Shown: positions 1 to 11,149, counted from the stretch's first letter. The stretch is DNA of 64,000 nucleotides from Gigaspora rosea (GCA_003550325.1 QKWP01000058.1:8365-72364), one strand, 5' to 3'. The notes: generated from the sequence alone by a model not told the origin. Translations and numbers: made by a program.

Positions 1-930
1 TAGTATTTTCTCGGGCTTCTTCTTGTATGGTTGGTAATTTGTCTATTAATTCGTAAGCTCGTTGTAATATACTGTCTTGTATATTAATTTCTGTATCCTT
101 AATTACTTTAGGATATACAGGAATAAGTGCTTATATAGGTAGAATGGCTTGTCTACCATAAACTAACTAAAAAGGAGTGTATCCAGTAGTAGCATGTCTC
201 TTTGTTCGATAAGCTAAGAGAACAGCAGGTATGTGTAAATCCCAATCATCTGTTTCTTTTACTTTAGCGAGAAATTCACATAATGTTCGATTAAGTCTTT
301 CAACAATTCCATTTGTCTGTGGGTGGTATGGTGAAAAGAATTTATGTTTGATAAGAAACTTTTCACATAGAATCCGTATAGTTTCGCTAATAAAGTTTCT
401 TCCTTGGTCAGAAAGTATAATCTTTGGGGTTATGTGTCTACAGATAATTTCATCAAAAATAAATTGTGCGAGAGTATTAGCTCCAGCATTAGGGACAGCT
501 TTGGCTTCTGGCCATCTTGTTTGATAGTCGGTAGCAACAATGATGTAACGATTGGTTTGCGCAGTTATGGGTAAGGGTTCAACAAGGTCAATTCCAATCC
601 TTTCAAAAGCACATCCTATTTGGATAGGATGGAGAGGTTCTTTTCTGTGTCCTTTAAGTCTCTTTTGGTATGTCTCACAAGTCTTTACATATTCTTGGAC
701 GTCTCGATACATTTGATCCCAATAATATCGTTCAGCTATTTTATAGTACATAGCATCTGTCCATTTAATAACTCGAAAGGGGTGTTCTGGATCTTTTCAG
801 TTCTTCTTGTATAAGAGGTTATGTCATTTCAAAATATCTAGCCTGGTTAACTAATTGTTTCTTTTCAAGGTCTGTAAATTCGTCTGGTAACTTGTCTGAT
901 TCTAGGTAATCATAAAGTTGGTTATATCAG
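1..930 (-). pseudogene. Integrase of element A, cut by the window edge
   Basis: The frame shows the end of the HHCC zinc domain (YYWDQMYRDVQEYVKTCETYQ), then the D,D35E core with GIDLVEP, SDQGRNF and NGIVERLNRT. This is the Ty3/gypsy integrase. The C-terminal part runs off the window. It is decayed. Confidence 0.9.
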
Positions 931-959
931 TTTAAATTCATGATTTAGATGATTTAATT

Positions 960-2480
960 GTCTGGGTCAGTAGGCGTGATAGAGCATCAATATTAGAGTG
1001 GATTCTTCCAGGTTTGTGAAAGATTTCAAAGTTATAAGGGAGTTTAAGAATCCATCTTCCAATTCTTCTTTTAGGTTCAGCAGTATGTAGCCATTTCAAT
1101 GCTTAATGGTCTGTAACTAAGATGAACTTGGTAGCGCCTAAATATTTATAAAAGTTTTCGATTGCCCATACTACAGCAGCACATTCTAGTTCGGTTGCGC
1201 CGTAATTTACTTCTTCTTTTCATAGACTTTTGCTTGCATAGGCAATGGGGTGTTCCTTATGATTTTGGTCCAATTGACTGAGAGTAGCACCAAATCCATA
1301 GTAAGAAGCATCGGTGGCCAAGATAAAGGTCTTTCTGAAATTAGGGTAGGCTAATATAGGGGCAGCAGTAAGTCGGTCTTTTAGTTCATTAAAAGCTTCC
1401 TGTTGAATATGGGTCCATCGATATGGTTCGTCTTTTTGTAACAATCGATTTAAGGGTTTAGCAATAGCAGAGAAGTTTTGGATAAATTGTCTATAGTATC
1501 CAGCTAATCCCAAGAATGAGCGAAGTTGGGTTATATTCTGCGGTGGTTGGATCTTTTGTACGGCTTCAATTTTGGTAGGGTCAGGGGCTATTCCACTAGG
1601 TGCAATTATATGGCCTAAGAAGGGTAATCTTTGCATCCAAAAGTTACATTTTTCGATATTAAGTCGCAAACCAGCTTGTTTGATTCTGCGAAACACTTCA
1701 TTCAAGTGCTTCAGGTGGTCATCGAATGTTCGAGAGTATACTATAGTATCATCCAAGTATACTACTACAAATTTCCAAGCAATCCCTTCATAAACTCGGT
1801 CCATTAGTCTTTGGAACGTAGCAGGGGCATTACAAAGTCCAAAAGGCATCACATTGAACTCGTACGTTCCATAGCGAGTTACAAAAGCAGTCTTTTCTTT
1901 ATCACGAGGGTGCATAGCTACTTGCCAATATCCACTTGCAAGGTCCAAAGTAGAAAACCAATGCGATCCAGCAAGAGTATTTAACATTTCATCAATATGA
2001 GGTAGAGGGTATGCATCCTTTTTAGTAACATTGTTAAGTTTTCGGTAGTCTACACAGAAGCGTAGTTTGCCATTTTTCTTCTTGACTAGAACAACAGGGG
2101 AAGTCCAGGGACTATTCGAAGGCCGGATAAGTTTATGTTTCATCATTCGTTGGATTTCCTCTTTAATAAATGTCTGTTCACTTGGAGGTATAGAATAGGG
2201 TCTAGAGCGAATGGGTGGTACATCTTCTGTAAAAATACGATGAGAAACTAAGTCAGTCCTTCCTAATTCATCAATGTCTGTTGCGAAAATGTCTGCAAAT
2301 TTCTCAAGTAAGTGTCTAAATTTAAGTCCTTGATCTGCAGCAAGAGGACCTGTGTTTAATGAAGTAGTTGGGGTCAACGTATATTCCTCATAGGGGATAA
2401 GGGTGTCTATACTATATACAGGGGTAGGTACTAAATTTATAGGGTGTTCAGGGGGTTTAAGGGGTCTGTTAATACAGTTG
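960..2480 (-). pseudogene. RT-RNase H of element A
   Basis: Reverse transcriptase motifs are clear: KLRFCVDYRKLN, FSTLDLASGYWQV, MPFGLCNAPATFQRLMD and the catalytic YLDD box, with the LGHII and FLGLAGYYRQF thumb/connection motifs. The RNase H start follows as ATDASYYGFGATLSQ. The order and sequence are Ty3/gypsy type. It is broken. Confidence 0.92.
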
Positions 2481-2520
2481 TCTGAGTCAACAGGTAGTTT
2501 GCCATCATGCCTAGGATTAT

Positions 2521-4090
2521 CTAAAAATTTGTATTTGCGAACAGGGTAGCAAGGGTTTCAGTTCTTTGTTGTAGGTACTGGGTGTCTTGGTGAATAAGGC
2601 GAAGTAATTGTTGATTAAAGTTTTCAAGTTTTTGGACTTGTTGTTGAAGTTGTTCAATGGTCTGGTTCTGTTGGACAACTTGTTGTTGTAATGTTTCAAA
2701 AACTTCGATAGTGACAGTATTTTGATCACTTTGAATAGGTTCTATATATATAACTTCTGGTTCTGGTTCGAATATTGGTGGTGGTGGAGGTACACATTCT
2801 GTACAGTATCCATCATGTTCATCAAGTTCTTCCTGGTGCTTAACATGAAGACATTCCTTGCAGAGGTCAATAGGGGTGTCTGAGAAGTTTCTTCTAAGAT
2901 TAGCGAGAGCAGTTTCTTTACAGAATTCAGGATGGCTAGTGTCGAAGGAAATTTCAAGGGTCTGTTGTAATTGAAATTCTTCATTCCCTTCTAATATACC
3001 ATGTTCAGCACGAAGTACTAATTGCATTTCTTCCTGACTCCAAGGTTGGTTAATACGATCAGTCATTAAAGGTTCTAAGGCTTCAGTCAGGCTTTGGTCC
3101 AATTCTTGTAAGAAAATCTTTGCAAGTCGGAAGATACGGGTCTGGTTCATTTCATACTGAGATCCAGCACTCCTGTTGGACTCGGTATAATGTCTGATTC
3201 TGGTCCACAAATTATAATTTGCATTGTAGAGAACATCCTGTCCTGCTTTATAAGCATAGAGGTGTTCAAGGTCACAAAACCAAAGGGCTTGTTCTAGGCT
3301 TTCTAGATTATTCATCTTAGAGGTAGGTCTAGTTTCTCCACAGATTTTACATTGGACAAGGGTTCCACGTCCTTCTCCGTGACTATAATAATATATACGT
3401 TGAGGGTCATCAAGAAGGAGTTCATAATAATAGTCAGAGACACATCCTCGGCAAACAAACTGATTGTTAAGAACTTGTAGGTCTTCTGGTCTATTTGGTT
3501 TCTTGCAGTGACAGCAGTGGTGAGTACGCCTTGTACTAAAGATATACATTTGACAGGCTTCAATATCATCCGGATTACATCCACATTGGCAAATTCGGTT
3601 CTGTTCCTTAAGGGCTCCAAAAGAACAGTCAACGGCAATATGTCCAGTTGCTCTACAGGTATGACAAATATTTTTAGGGCAGTTTCGGTACAAATGGTCA
3701 TTAACATTGCAGGTACGGCAAGAGGTCCGCTTTGGTACTTGTTGTGGGCAGTGGAAAGCAATATGTCCATCCTGTCGATAGCGATTACAACAGTTGGTAG
3801 GGCAGTTGGCAAAGAGATGTTCAGGTGAGCCACAATTGGCATATACACGAGAGTTAGGAGGGCACGCTTTCTATGTCTAGGCTGGTGGATAATCCATGGG
3901 TTGGTATCATCATCAGAGGTAGAGGTAATGTCTGGTTCATGGATGGTATAAAAGCATAAGCTTCTTGAGGGACTAAGTATTCCTGTTCATAAGTGTCTAA
4001 TTCAGCAGGGTCGGTAACAGTAGGTTGTGAGGGTAATGGCTGGTTGCTTTCATAGGAAGTAGGTACGGTATGTTTCTTGTTTTTTCACTT
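2521..4090 (-). pseudogene. Cysteine-rich and coiled-coil region of element A
   Basis: This region lies between protease and RT. It carries CCHC knuckles (for example CHTCRATGHIAVDC), further Cys pairs (QCGC, HHCCHCKKPNRP, CRGC, CKIC, CKECLHVKHQEELDEH) and ends in a Gln-rich coiled coil. It matches the corresponding part of element B along its whole length, so it belongs to the family plan and is not a chance insertion. Its function is unknown; nucleic-acid binding and multimerisation are likely (inference). Confidence 0.75.
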
Positions 4091-4099
4091 AAAAGAGTA

Positions 4100-4480
4100 G
4101 CATCTATTCTTCCAATTGTAACTGGCTTCAACTTTCTTTGACCAGTCATTGCCAAGCAATAATGAGTAAGAGGTGGCAGGGAGGGACTACTTCAACGGTA
4201 ATAGGAATAATAGCACCATCTATTTCTAAAGGTAAGTCTCGAATAATTCCCAAAGGACAAGAAGGGGTTCCAGTAGCAGGTATGATAAGGCTAAGAGAGG
4301 CTTGTCCTATTTTTAATCCTAGATCTTGGACTAATTGGTGTGCGATCATGCTGATAGAGGCTCTACTGTCAATAATAGCTTTTTGTGGTTTTTGATTGAT
4401 TTTAATATTACATTTGACAGGTGTAGTATATGCAGATGTCTGGATCAAGTTAGCAGATTTAGCTTCTTCGTACAAGTAAG
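4100..4480 (-). pseudogene. Aspartic protease region of element A
   Basis: The AIIDSRASISMIAHQLV stretch corresponds to the retropepsin active-site loop, which reads DSGAS in element B. The flanking hydrophobic strands also align with element B. It is a decayed copy. Confidence 0.75.
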
Positions 4481-4489
4481 AAGATAGTG

Positions 4490-5632
4490 CAGTACAAGCA
4501 GAAGGGTTGTCTAGAAATGTTTCCCATTTTTGTGGACTAAGAGGTTGGTTGGTAGTGGTAGTAGTAGAAGGAGTTCCATCAAGATAGTTAATATTTCTGT
4601 AGTAGGGTGAGGGGGTTCGGTTGCTAGGTCTCCAAGAAGAAGATCGGTCTTGACTTCTAGAGCAGTAGTCATCTCGATCATTACAACTATCTCTATTTCT
4701 AGAACGGCTTCGGTCTCTATTATAATAATCTCAGTCTCTATTATCTCGACTTCTAGATCTGTTTCTATAAGAGTCACGTCGATAATTGTTATTATTGGAC
4801 TGTCTGTTTCTTCCTCATTCATTACTTTGATTCTTCTTTTTAAGACGACAATGTGCAATAAAGTGTCCGGTTCGACCACAATAATGGTGGTAGGAGGTTG
4901 TTTAATTGGATTGGCTTGTTTAGAGGAATCAGCATAGTTTACAGAGAGGTTAGCAGGTGGTTGCTTCTGGGCAAGGTTAATACTAAGTTGAGCGATTTGT
5001 TCAGTTAGTTGTTTAATGGCTTGGTCTGTATCTGTATTAGAAGAAGCCATAAGTTTTCCAGTTTCCTATTTACGAGCAGTTTTCATAGCAGCAGCAAGAT
5101 CAGCAGGTTCAGAGGCTTGTACATTTATAGCAAACTCAGGACGAAGGACTTGGATAAAGAGTTGGATTACAAAGCCATCAGGGAACTCATCGTCAGTGTC
5201 AACATGTCGCTTTAGTTTTCTAAACCGGTTAATATAGTCATCAACTGAGTTGGCACCTTGTTTGACATCAAAAAGTTGCTTTTGCTACATAACTTTTTGT
5301 TTTGGGGTAACAAATCGGTCTAGAAACAGGTGTTTAAAACTATCATCTTGATTATCCTTATCACTAAAAGCAGTGGGCTTAGTGGTAAGGGAGGAAAACT
5401 AGTTTAAGGCAATTCCTTTCAAGTAGACAGGGACAAGTTCTAATTTCCGGCCAGCATTCCATCGGTTAGCAACAGCAGCACGCTTGAATTCCGAATACCA
5501 TTCGAGTGGGTCTTGGGTTCCGTCTCTATTAAAGAAATTAACAGGAAGATTCCTTTCAACTCCTCCATGTACAAACGCAGCAGCTAGGGTATTAATAGCA
5601 GTAGCAGCATTAGTGATCGCTTGTTCAGCCAT
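4490..5632 (-). pseudogene. gag of element A
   Basis: The gag ATG is probably at 5632, starting MAEQAITNAATAI, which resembles the gag start of element B at 23955. The core includes the retrotransposon-gag pattern around DPLEWYSEFKR. A later segment (TDQAIKQLTEQIAQLSINLA) matches the element B gag closely, followed by an Arg/Asn-rich stretch and remains of a zinc knuckle. It is broken in several places. Confidence 0.8.
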
Positions 5633-5799
5633 AATAGGAGGTGGGTTGTCTACAGGTGAGGTTAAAGAAGGTTCTTGGTCTTCTTCACTAGTTTCTTCAG
5701 TAGTATCTGGTAAAAGTCTATATAAATTAAAAGTAGAGGTAGTTTCAAAGAAATTTTCAAGGTCTATATCTTGTTGATTAGGTGCTAAAACTGTGGGAC

Positions 5800-6454
5800 T
5801 TGCAGGTAGGCTAGTATGTTGGAATGAAGGGGTGTGAGAGCTAATATCACTATTATATTCACTATAAGGGAGTAGGTTAAAACCAAAAAGAGCAGAGGGG
5901 CGATCCTCAGGGATAGTAAGAAGAGGTACAGTGTTAAAAGTAGGGCTAGATCCTTCGATAATAGAATATACTAGGTCCGGATATCGAGGGTAATAGTTTT
6001 CAGTATCAGTGTCTAAGTATGGGTCAAAAGTAGAATAGTCCGCAAAATCAAGAGAAGGTAAAGTTGTTCAATGGGTAAAGCATTGAAGAATAGCTAGAGC
6101 AATTTCTCTTGGGTTGTCAAGTTCTATTTGATATCGGCAGCTAAAAATAATATCTCGAATACAAGCACAGATAGTAGCAGGGTCTCTAGTAGCAGTCAGG
6201 CGAATAAAGTTTCCAGTAGTTTGAGAGGTATAGGAATCAGCAGAGTAGGTATGAGAATACCAATGCCAAAATCTTCCAAAAGGTGTTCGAGCAAAAACAC
6301 GACCACTAGAGCGAGGGGGAGGATAACACTCTTGACAAGAAAGGTCAGGAGCACGTAGTTGGAGAGAGTGAAATGGAAGAGCAGAGTTTTGATGATGTTC
6401 TACTAGGTGGTTTCTAATATATCGATTATATAATTCGTTAATATCAGTAGTCAT
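5800..6454 (-). pseudogene. Leader ORF of element A (upstream of gag)
   Basis: An ATG at 6454 opens a reading frame between the primer-binding site and gag. It shares the pattern PDLSC..CYP, RFW, YS..T, RDI.FSCRY and a following L..P+E block with the leader ORF of element B (24099-24956). I do not recognise the family. The paired Cys and aromatic residues suggest a small folded domain. It is decayed. Confidence 0.65.
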
Positions 6455-6687
6455 ATGCCTTATGACTCCTGACTAAATCTCAAAATAATTAATTGTTAGC
6501 AATATCTTGTTAGTAAGTTTAGTTAAATAGATAGAATCCTTGGGCAAAGAGTCTTCCAGGACGAACGGCAGCAGCAATAGGTTTTATAGAGTCTCTGGGC
6601 AAAGTGACTTCCAGGACGAACAGCAGCAGCTAGAATAGTAGAGATTTTCAAATATCTTCAATAATATCCAAATGTTTTAAATGATTT

Positions 6688-6702
6688 CGCCAGAAGGCAC
6701 CA
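6688..6702 (-). other. Primer-binding site of element A
   Basis: The plus strand reads CGCCAGAAGGCACCA, two bases inside the LTR. It matches the 3' end of a tRNA including the CCA tail, with discriminator A. Element B has the same 15 bases with one difference at 25246-25260. The tRNA identity is not certain; an elongator tRNA-Met-like acceptor end is one candidate. Confidence 0.75.
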
Positions 6703-6704
6703 AA

Positions 6705-7424
6705 TGTTACAGTAGGGAGGCCTTCTTTTACTCCTTACTATAACAACGACAAGGCTACAGGGATCCTTTATCAGTTTATAGCAGTGTCCAAGAGGTAGGT
6801 ATAATTACTTAGTCTGTAAGAAATTATACTCTTCTCTAAGGGCAGTTTGTGAGAGTATTCAATGAGGAATTATCGATTTTACTATTACTTGATAATAAAC
6901 TTGGTGTTATTCAGATAAATAGTTTCTTTATTAATAATCTAAGATAGGGCTATCCTTAGGTTTCTTGTTTCTAAGAAATCCCAGTACAAGATGTATAATA
7001 AATAGAAAGAGAAGTGTGGTGTCTTGGTCTAGTTTGACTAAGGGAAATTCTGTGTCTTTAAATACATTTTAGAATAAGCATTATAAGTATTGATTTACAA
7101 TAATAAACACTATAATCTACAAGAGCAACATAAGCGTTATAAATGGTATAAGCGTTATAAGCCGTATAAGCGCTATAAGCATCATAAGCATCATAAGCGA
7201 TATAAGCGCTATAAGCGTCATAAGCGTTATAAGCGTAATAATCATTATAAGCGTTATAATCATTATAAGTGTTATAATCGTTATAAGCGTTATAATCATT
7301 ATAAGCATTATAAGCGGTATTAATTATTCTAACTTCTCAAGATAATAATATAATACAATATAATAATAATAATAATGAAATAATAAAATAATAAGGTAAT
7401 ATAATAAACTATCATTCTATAACA
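6705..7424 (-). repeat. 5' LTR of element A
   Basis: The 720-base LTR starts TGTTAC and ends AACA as read on the plus strand. Its inner edge abuts a primer-binding site. It shares short blocks with the LTRs of element B, for example around 'cttagaaatccca', and like them has a tandem array (7130-7320) next to a TATA-like sequence near 7050-7065. The boundary was set by comparison with the element B LTRs. Confidence 0.85.
7130..7322. repeat. 9-base tandem array inside LTR A
   Basis: About 21 degenerate copies of a 9-base unit, consensus ATAAGCGTT, run without interruption. Because the period is a multiple of three, one frame is open and would give a tyrosine-lysine-arginine-rich peptide, but this is an effect of the repeat and not a gene. 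On the element's own strand the array lies upstream of the TATA-like sequence, in U3, so an enhancer role is possible (inference). Confidence 0.9.
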
Positions 7425-7442
7425 ATGTATTTAAATAGCGAA

Positions 7443-7637
7443 CAAGTTTACTAGGACCCAAAATATATAGAAAGAGATAGGGTTTTAGTTTGCTTATTTT
7501 TGGTTTTTTGTTGTGCCGATTATTTTCTTTTATAGTAATTAGTTTGCTTATTTTTGCTTTTTTTGCAGATCTTTCTATATTTAGTAATTTTTGTAAAACC
7601 TTACCCTTTTGTAGATATTTTGGGGTCTGGTTTACTT
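7443..7637. mobile_element. Palindromic MITE next to LTR A
   Basis: The left arm AAGTTTACTAGGACCCAAAA and the right arm (reverse complement AAGTAAACCAGACCCCAAAA) are about 45 bases each. The centre is T-rich, with a repeated 'tagtttgcttatttttg'. There is no coding capacity. Confidence 0.6.
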
Positions 7638-7772
7638 AGTGTATAAAGTTAGAATTAACTAGTAAAATTTTGTAAATAATAAAATTTTATAGAATGTTAT
7701 TAATAAAATTCTGTAAAATTTTTTGATTAACAAAATTTTACTAATTAATTCTGACTTTTGCACTAAGTAAAC
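7630..7772. mobile_element. Palindromic MITE
   Basis: Arms of about 60 bases begin GTTTACTTAGTGTATAAAGT on the left and pair with a right arm ending in CACTAAGTAAAC. It overlaps the ends of its neighbours by a few shared bases. A partial relative follows at 7968-8056. Confidence 0.6.
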
Positions 7773-7966
7773 TTGTTTAGTATCTAAAAATATGCCAAAT
7801 TAGCATAATTATTTTCATTTTACTTGAAATTTGAAGGAAAAATGTTTAAATTTGACTTTTTGATCAAAAATCCAAAATTATACCTCTATTCTCCAAATTT
7901 CAAATTTCAAGTAAAATAAAAATAAATCTGCTAATTTGATGTAATTTTAGGTGCTATACAAGTTTA
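7768..7966. mobile_element. Palindromic MITE
   Basis: The left arm begins CTTGTTTAGTATCTAAAAAT and the right arm's reverse complement begins CTTGTATAGCACCTAAAATT. Both arms share CAAATTAGCA and TTTTACTTGAAATTTG further in. The paired arms are about 70 bases. Confidence 0.6.
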
Positions 7967-8056
7967 TTTAGTGCATAATGTTATAATTAATTAGTAAAAT
8001 TTTGTGAATTATAAGATTTTATAGAATTTTATTAATAAATTCTTTAAAATCTTATA

Positions 8057-8584
8057 ATTCCAGTACTATAATTTGATTGGATAATAAAATTACACAAAGT
8101 ATGCACCACAAATTTGTGTTACTAAGTAGCTTTAGACAAAATTTTTATTGGTCATGTGATCTTGTTTTGTGGCTTGGGTCACATGATTTAGACCAGAAGT
8201 TGGGCTGGAAGTTGGGTCGGAGGTTGGATAGGGTGGAATTAACAAAAAATAGGGGGTGGCAATAACAGTTCCCTAAATTTATTGGCAAATAAATTTATTG
8301 ACAATTTATATTTCAAAATTAAATTTTTATTGACTCTGAATCTATATAAGTTGAAGTGAATTCTGAATAATAAGAAATTCAATTTTGAATCTAAATATGT
8401 CTGATTTGTTCTTTTTTTTTAACTCTTAGCATAATTGCTGCATGACACCATTGGTATACAGGATTTGTTCTTATTTTATTGTCTTGTTTTTTGAAGTCAA
8501 ATTATTTAATTGATTTAATTGATCTGATTTCTTAATATTATCAAAGATTATTATTAATTTGTCTTATATTTTAGATTGCCTGAT
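8057..8584. other. No gene seen
   Basis: AT-rich sequence with short open frames that lack coding features. Nothing recognisable. Confidence 0.5.
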
Positions 8585-8974
8585 GGTAAGGTTCCGCAAT
8601 TTGATTTGATCTTCAAATATTTGAATCAAATATTTGATCAAATTCAAATTCAAATTTGGCTATATTTGATTTAATCAAATTCAAATATAGCCAAATTTGA
8701 GTTAATTTGACAAATATTTGATTTGATTTGAAAATTACTATTAAAAATTCAAATTCAAATCAAATTCAAATTCAAATATTTGAATCAAATCAAATTCAAA
8801 TCAGGGTCAATTTGATTTGATCAAATTCAAATTGATCCAATATTTGATTTGATTTGAATTTGAGNTCCTTTACTATGGAATCAATATCTTGTTGTCTTTT
8901 TTAAGTTCAATTTGATTTGATCAAATTCAAATTGGTCCAATATTTGATTTAATTTGAATTTGAGGAACCCTACC
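8585..8974. mobile_element. Foldback element built of CAAATTTGA-type repeats
   Basis: The ends are GGTAAGGTTCC on the left and, as reverse complement, GGTAGGGTTCC on the right. They are flanked by a 4-base TGAT direct repeat (8581-8584 and 8975-8978). The body is almost only short self-complementary blocks of AATCAAATTTGATT type, so single strands would fold strongly. A single N lies at 8865, and 43 bases after it repeat those at 9126-9168. Confidence 0.6.
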
Positions 8975-9224
8975 TGATAGTGATGAAATAAAAATACCTT
9001 ATGTGAGATAAAATAGAAATGTGCTTATGATTTGCAATATGAATGAATTTGCATAATGTTTTACCAAAATTTTTTCAAATTTTGCAAATTCACATGTATA
9101 ATATCTTATATTTTTTCTTTTTGATTCCTTTACTATGGAATCAATATCTTGTTGTCTTTTTTAAGTTCTATAGATTTTTATCAGTATCAGATATATGCAA
9201 ATCAAATTATATCCATATCAAATA

Positions 9225-9785
9225 GGGTGTGGTCAATTAAAAAACCATTTTTATAATTTTTTGAAAAATGAGATGTTATTAGATTCATATAAATTTTGAT
9301 ATGATTGACACTTTTCAATTATAAATGAAAGTTGATATGCATAATAAAAAATAAGATAATGTAAAAAAAAAAATAACATGAGGCTGCATAGAACCAGCAC
9401 ATCATGAGATTACTCTATAGTCACATGCTATCTTTAACCAATCAAAATTGTAAAATTTGATTAATCCTGGATCAGTCAACAAATGATTAAACTCAATTAT
9501 CTCAAAATATGATATATTGAATTTTTGCTATTAAAATGACCTTCGAGGCTATATTGATTTTGTGAATAAAAATCAAATTTGCCAGCCATCTAGTAATCCA
9601 ATTTGAATAAGCATTTTTATTTTGTAAATCTCAATAGAATCTACAATTAAAAAAAAATACATTCAAATTGGATTACTAGATGGCCAGCAAATTTGATTTT
9701 TATTCACAAAATCAACATAGCCTCGGAAGGTTATTTTGTTAGCAAAGATCCCATATGTAAAAATGGGCTGTTTTAATTGACCAAA
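9225..9785. mobile_element. TA-target MITE, interrupted
   Basis: It begins TA|GGGTGTGGTCAATTAAAA and ends with the matching TTTTAATTGACCA. Its interior, read through the 'gaaaaatgag...attagattcatataaattttga' block, matches the MITE at 53370-53690, so the two are copies of one family in opposite orientation. A second MITE (9524-9746) sits inside it. Confidence 0.75.
9524..9746. mobile_element. Hairpin MITE nested in the 9225-9785 element
   Basis: Two arms of about 90 bases pair almost perfectly. The left arm runs from TTTGCTA through ACCTTCGAGGCTAT to CAGCCATCTAGTAATCCAAT, and the right arm is its complement. The relative at 53370 lacks this block, which supports a later insertion. Confidence 0.75.
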
Positions 9786-9876
9786 TAAAAGATTATATTA
9801 CAAAAACAGAACATTCTGCTAGTACTGTATATATTTCAATCCCATGTTATTATAATAAAAATGTTATTGGATTATA

Positions 9877-11147
9877 CAGTGATCGGAAGTAAATCACCGG
9901 AAATTTCCAGATCTACCGGAAATTTCATATACGTATGATAATCTTTTTTTTAACGTACATACGTCTTTTTTCACTTGTGTTTTTTTTTTAACACACAATT
10001 TTAATTGTTTTTGATGATAAAAAAACCCTCCCGCCAAGAATTAAGCCTAGAACAACGAAGCTGTATTGCCGGCGCTTACCTGTGTGGTGTTAAACCACTT
10101 GACATTGCAAAAGTTTTTGATCTCCCGAAATCAACGGTGTATGACACTGTTAAGCGATATGAAGAGACAGGCTCAGAGCATCCGAACAAACGCCCTGGTC
10201 GCCCCGAAGCTCTCTCTGCGCGTGACAAACGCTCTTTAGTTCGTATTACAAAAAAAAATCGGAAGGAACCCTTGGCTGTCATCACTAACGAATTCAACGT
10301 CCAACATGATACGACGCTTACCACCAAAACTATTCGAAAGTACCTCCACAATTTAGGTTGGAGAAACTGTGTCGCCTGTCGAAAACCTCTTTTAGACAAA
10401 AGAAAAGCACTGGAGCGAAAAAAATGGTGCCGTGAACATTTAAAATGGGTAAATGAATGGCAAATGGTTGTTTTTACGGACGAGTCAAGGTTTTGTCTTC
10501 ACAAAGCAGATGGTCGTGAAAGAACTTGGCGTCGAGTTAATGAAAAATATCATAAAGATTGTATAAATACGACTATGAAGTTTGGTGGTGGTTCTGTAAT
10601 GTTTTGGGGCTGTTTTTGTTGGTGGGGCGTTGGACCGTTAGTAAGAATTAAGGGTAATATGAATTCGGATAGTTATGTTGATATTCTTGCAAAATATTTT
10701 ATTCCTTGGGCAAATTCTTTAATGGAAAAACATCATGGTGAAATAAATTTAATTTTTCAACAAGATTTGGCTTCTATTCATACATCTACATATTCAGAAT
10801 GGTGGATGAATTCGCATAATTTTAATATATTAAATTGGGCACCGTATAGCCCTGATCTTAACCCGATTGAAAATCTTTGGGAACGTCTTGATTCTGCAGT
10901 TCGTAACAGAAAACCCATGCCTACAAAGTTAGAAGAATTAGTTAAAATTATAGAAGAGGAATGGTATAACTTATCAATTGAATATATTCGTTCACTTATC
11001 TGTAGTATGCCAAATCGAGTAAAGACAATATATAAAGCCCGAGGATGGTACTGTAAATATTAAATAACCCAGGGTTTTTTTTTTTTAGGNAATTTGGCCT
11101 CTTATGTGTTACCTATAAAATTTCCGGTGATTTACTTCCGATCACTG
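9877..11147 (+). mobile_element. Tc1-type DNA transposon, apparently whole
   Basis: Terminal inverted repeats of 30 bases beginning CAGTGATCGGAAGTAAATCA are identical at both ends. They are flanked by TA at 9875-9876 and 11148-11149, the Tc1/mariner target duplication. One transposase gene fills the middle. A single N at 11090 lies between the gene and the right repeat. Perfect ends and an open frame suggest recent movement. Confidence 0.95.
10014..11063 (+). CDS. Tc1 transposase, DD34E
   Basis: This is a 349-residue transposase that would cut the element out and insert it at TA sites. The first ATG is at 10014; the few codons before it begin with TTG and are unlikely to be used in a eukaryote. 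The N-terminus has two helix-turn-helix units (about residues 6-55 and 70-115) joined by a KRPGRP AT-hook-like linker, the usual paired-type DNA-binding domain. The catalytic triad is D156 in FTDESRF, D251 in FQQD and E286 in NPIENLW, with 34 residues between the last two. WAPYSPDLNPIENLW is the classic Tc1 box. After QQD the usual N-A-P-x-H is L-A-S-I-H, a small deviation. The frame is open from start to stop with no introns, the expected length for Tc1. The first half is richer in GC than the second half. Confidence 0.94.
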   Translation: MIKKPSRQELSLEQRSCIAGAYLCGVKPLDIAKVFDLPKSTVYDTVKRYEETGSEHPNKRPGRPEALSARDKRSLVRITKKNRKEPLAVITNEFNVQHDTTLTTKTIRKYLHNLGWRNCVACRKPLLDKRKALERKKWCREHLKWVNEWQMVVFTDESRFCLHKADGRERTWRRVNEKYHKDCINTTMKFGGGSVMFWGCFCWWGVGPLVRIKGNMNSDSYVDILAKYFIPWANSLMEKHHGEINLIFQQDLASIHTSTYSEWWMNSHNFNILNWAPYSPDLNPIENLWERLDSAVRNRKPMPTKLEELVKIIEEEWYNLSIEYIRSLICSMPNRVKTIYKARGWYCKY

Positions 11148-11149
11148 TA

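Larger units (their letters stand above)
1..7424 (-). mobile_element. Ty3/gypsy-type LTR element A, partial and decayed
   Basis: Read on the minus strand, this is the 5' LTR (6705-7424), primer-binding site, leader ORF, gag, protease, a cysteine-rich region, RT-RNase H and integrase, in that order. The window starts inside the integrase end, so the second LTR is not seen. The same parts in the same order occur in element B at 16540-25853, which is a related but distinct family. The coding parts are old and interrupted many times, by my estimate ten or more, so this is a fossil. The insertion age cannot be estimated because only one LTR is visible. Confidence 0.93.

Noticed and set aside
4650-4937. 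Plus-strand frame rich in Ile, Ser and Thr
   Set aside because: Antisense of the Arg/Asp-rich gag stretch of element A. The same shadow appears at 22882-23295 in element B.
7090-7323. Open frame rich in Tyr, Lys, His and Arg
   Set aside because: It is the translation of the 9-base tandem array in LTR A; the period being a multiple of three keeps it open.
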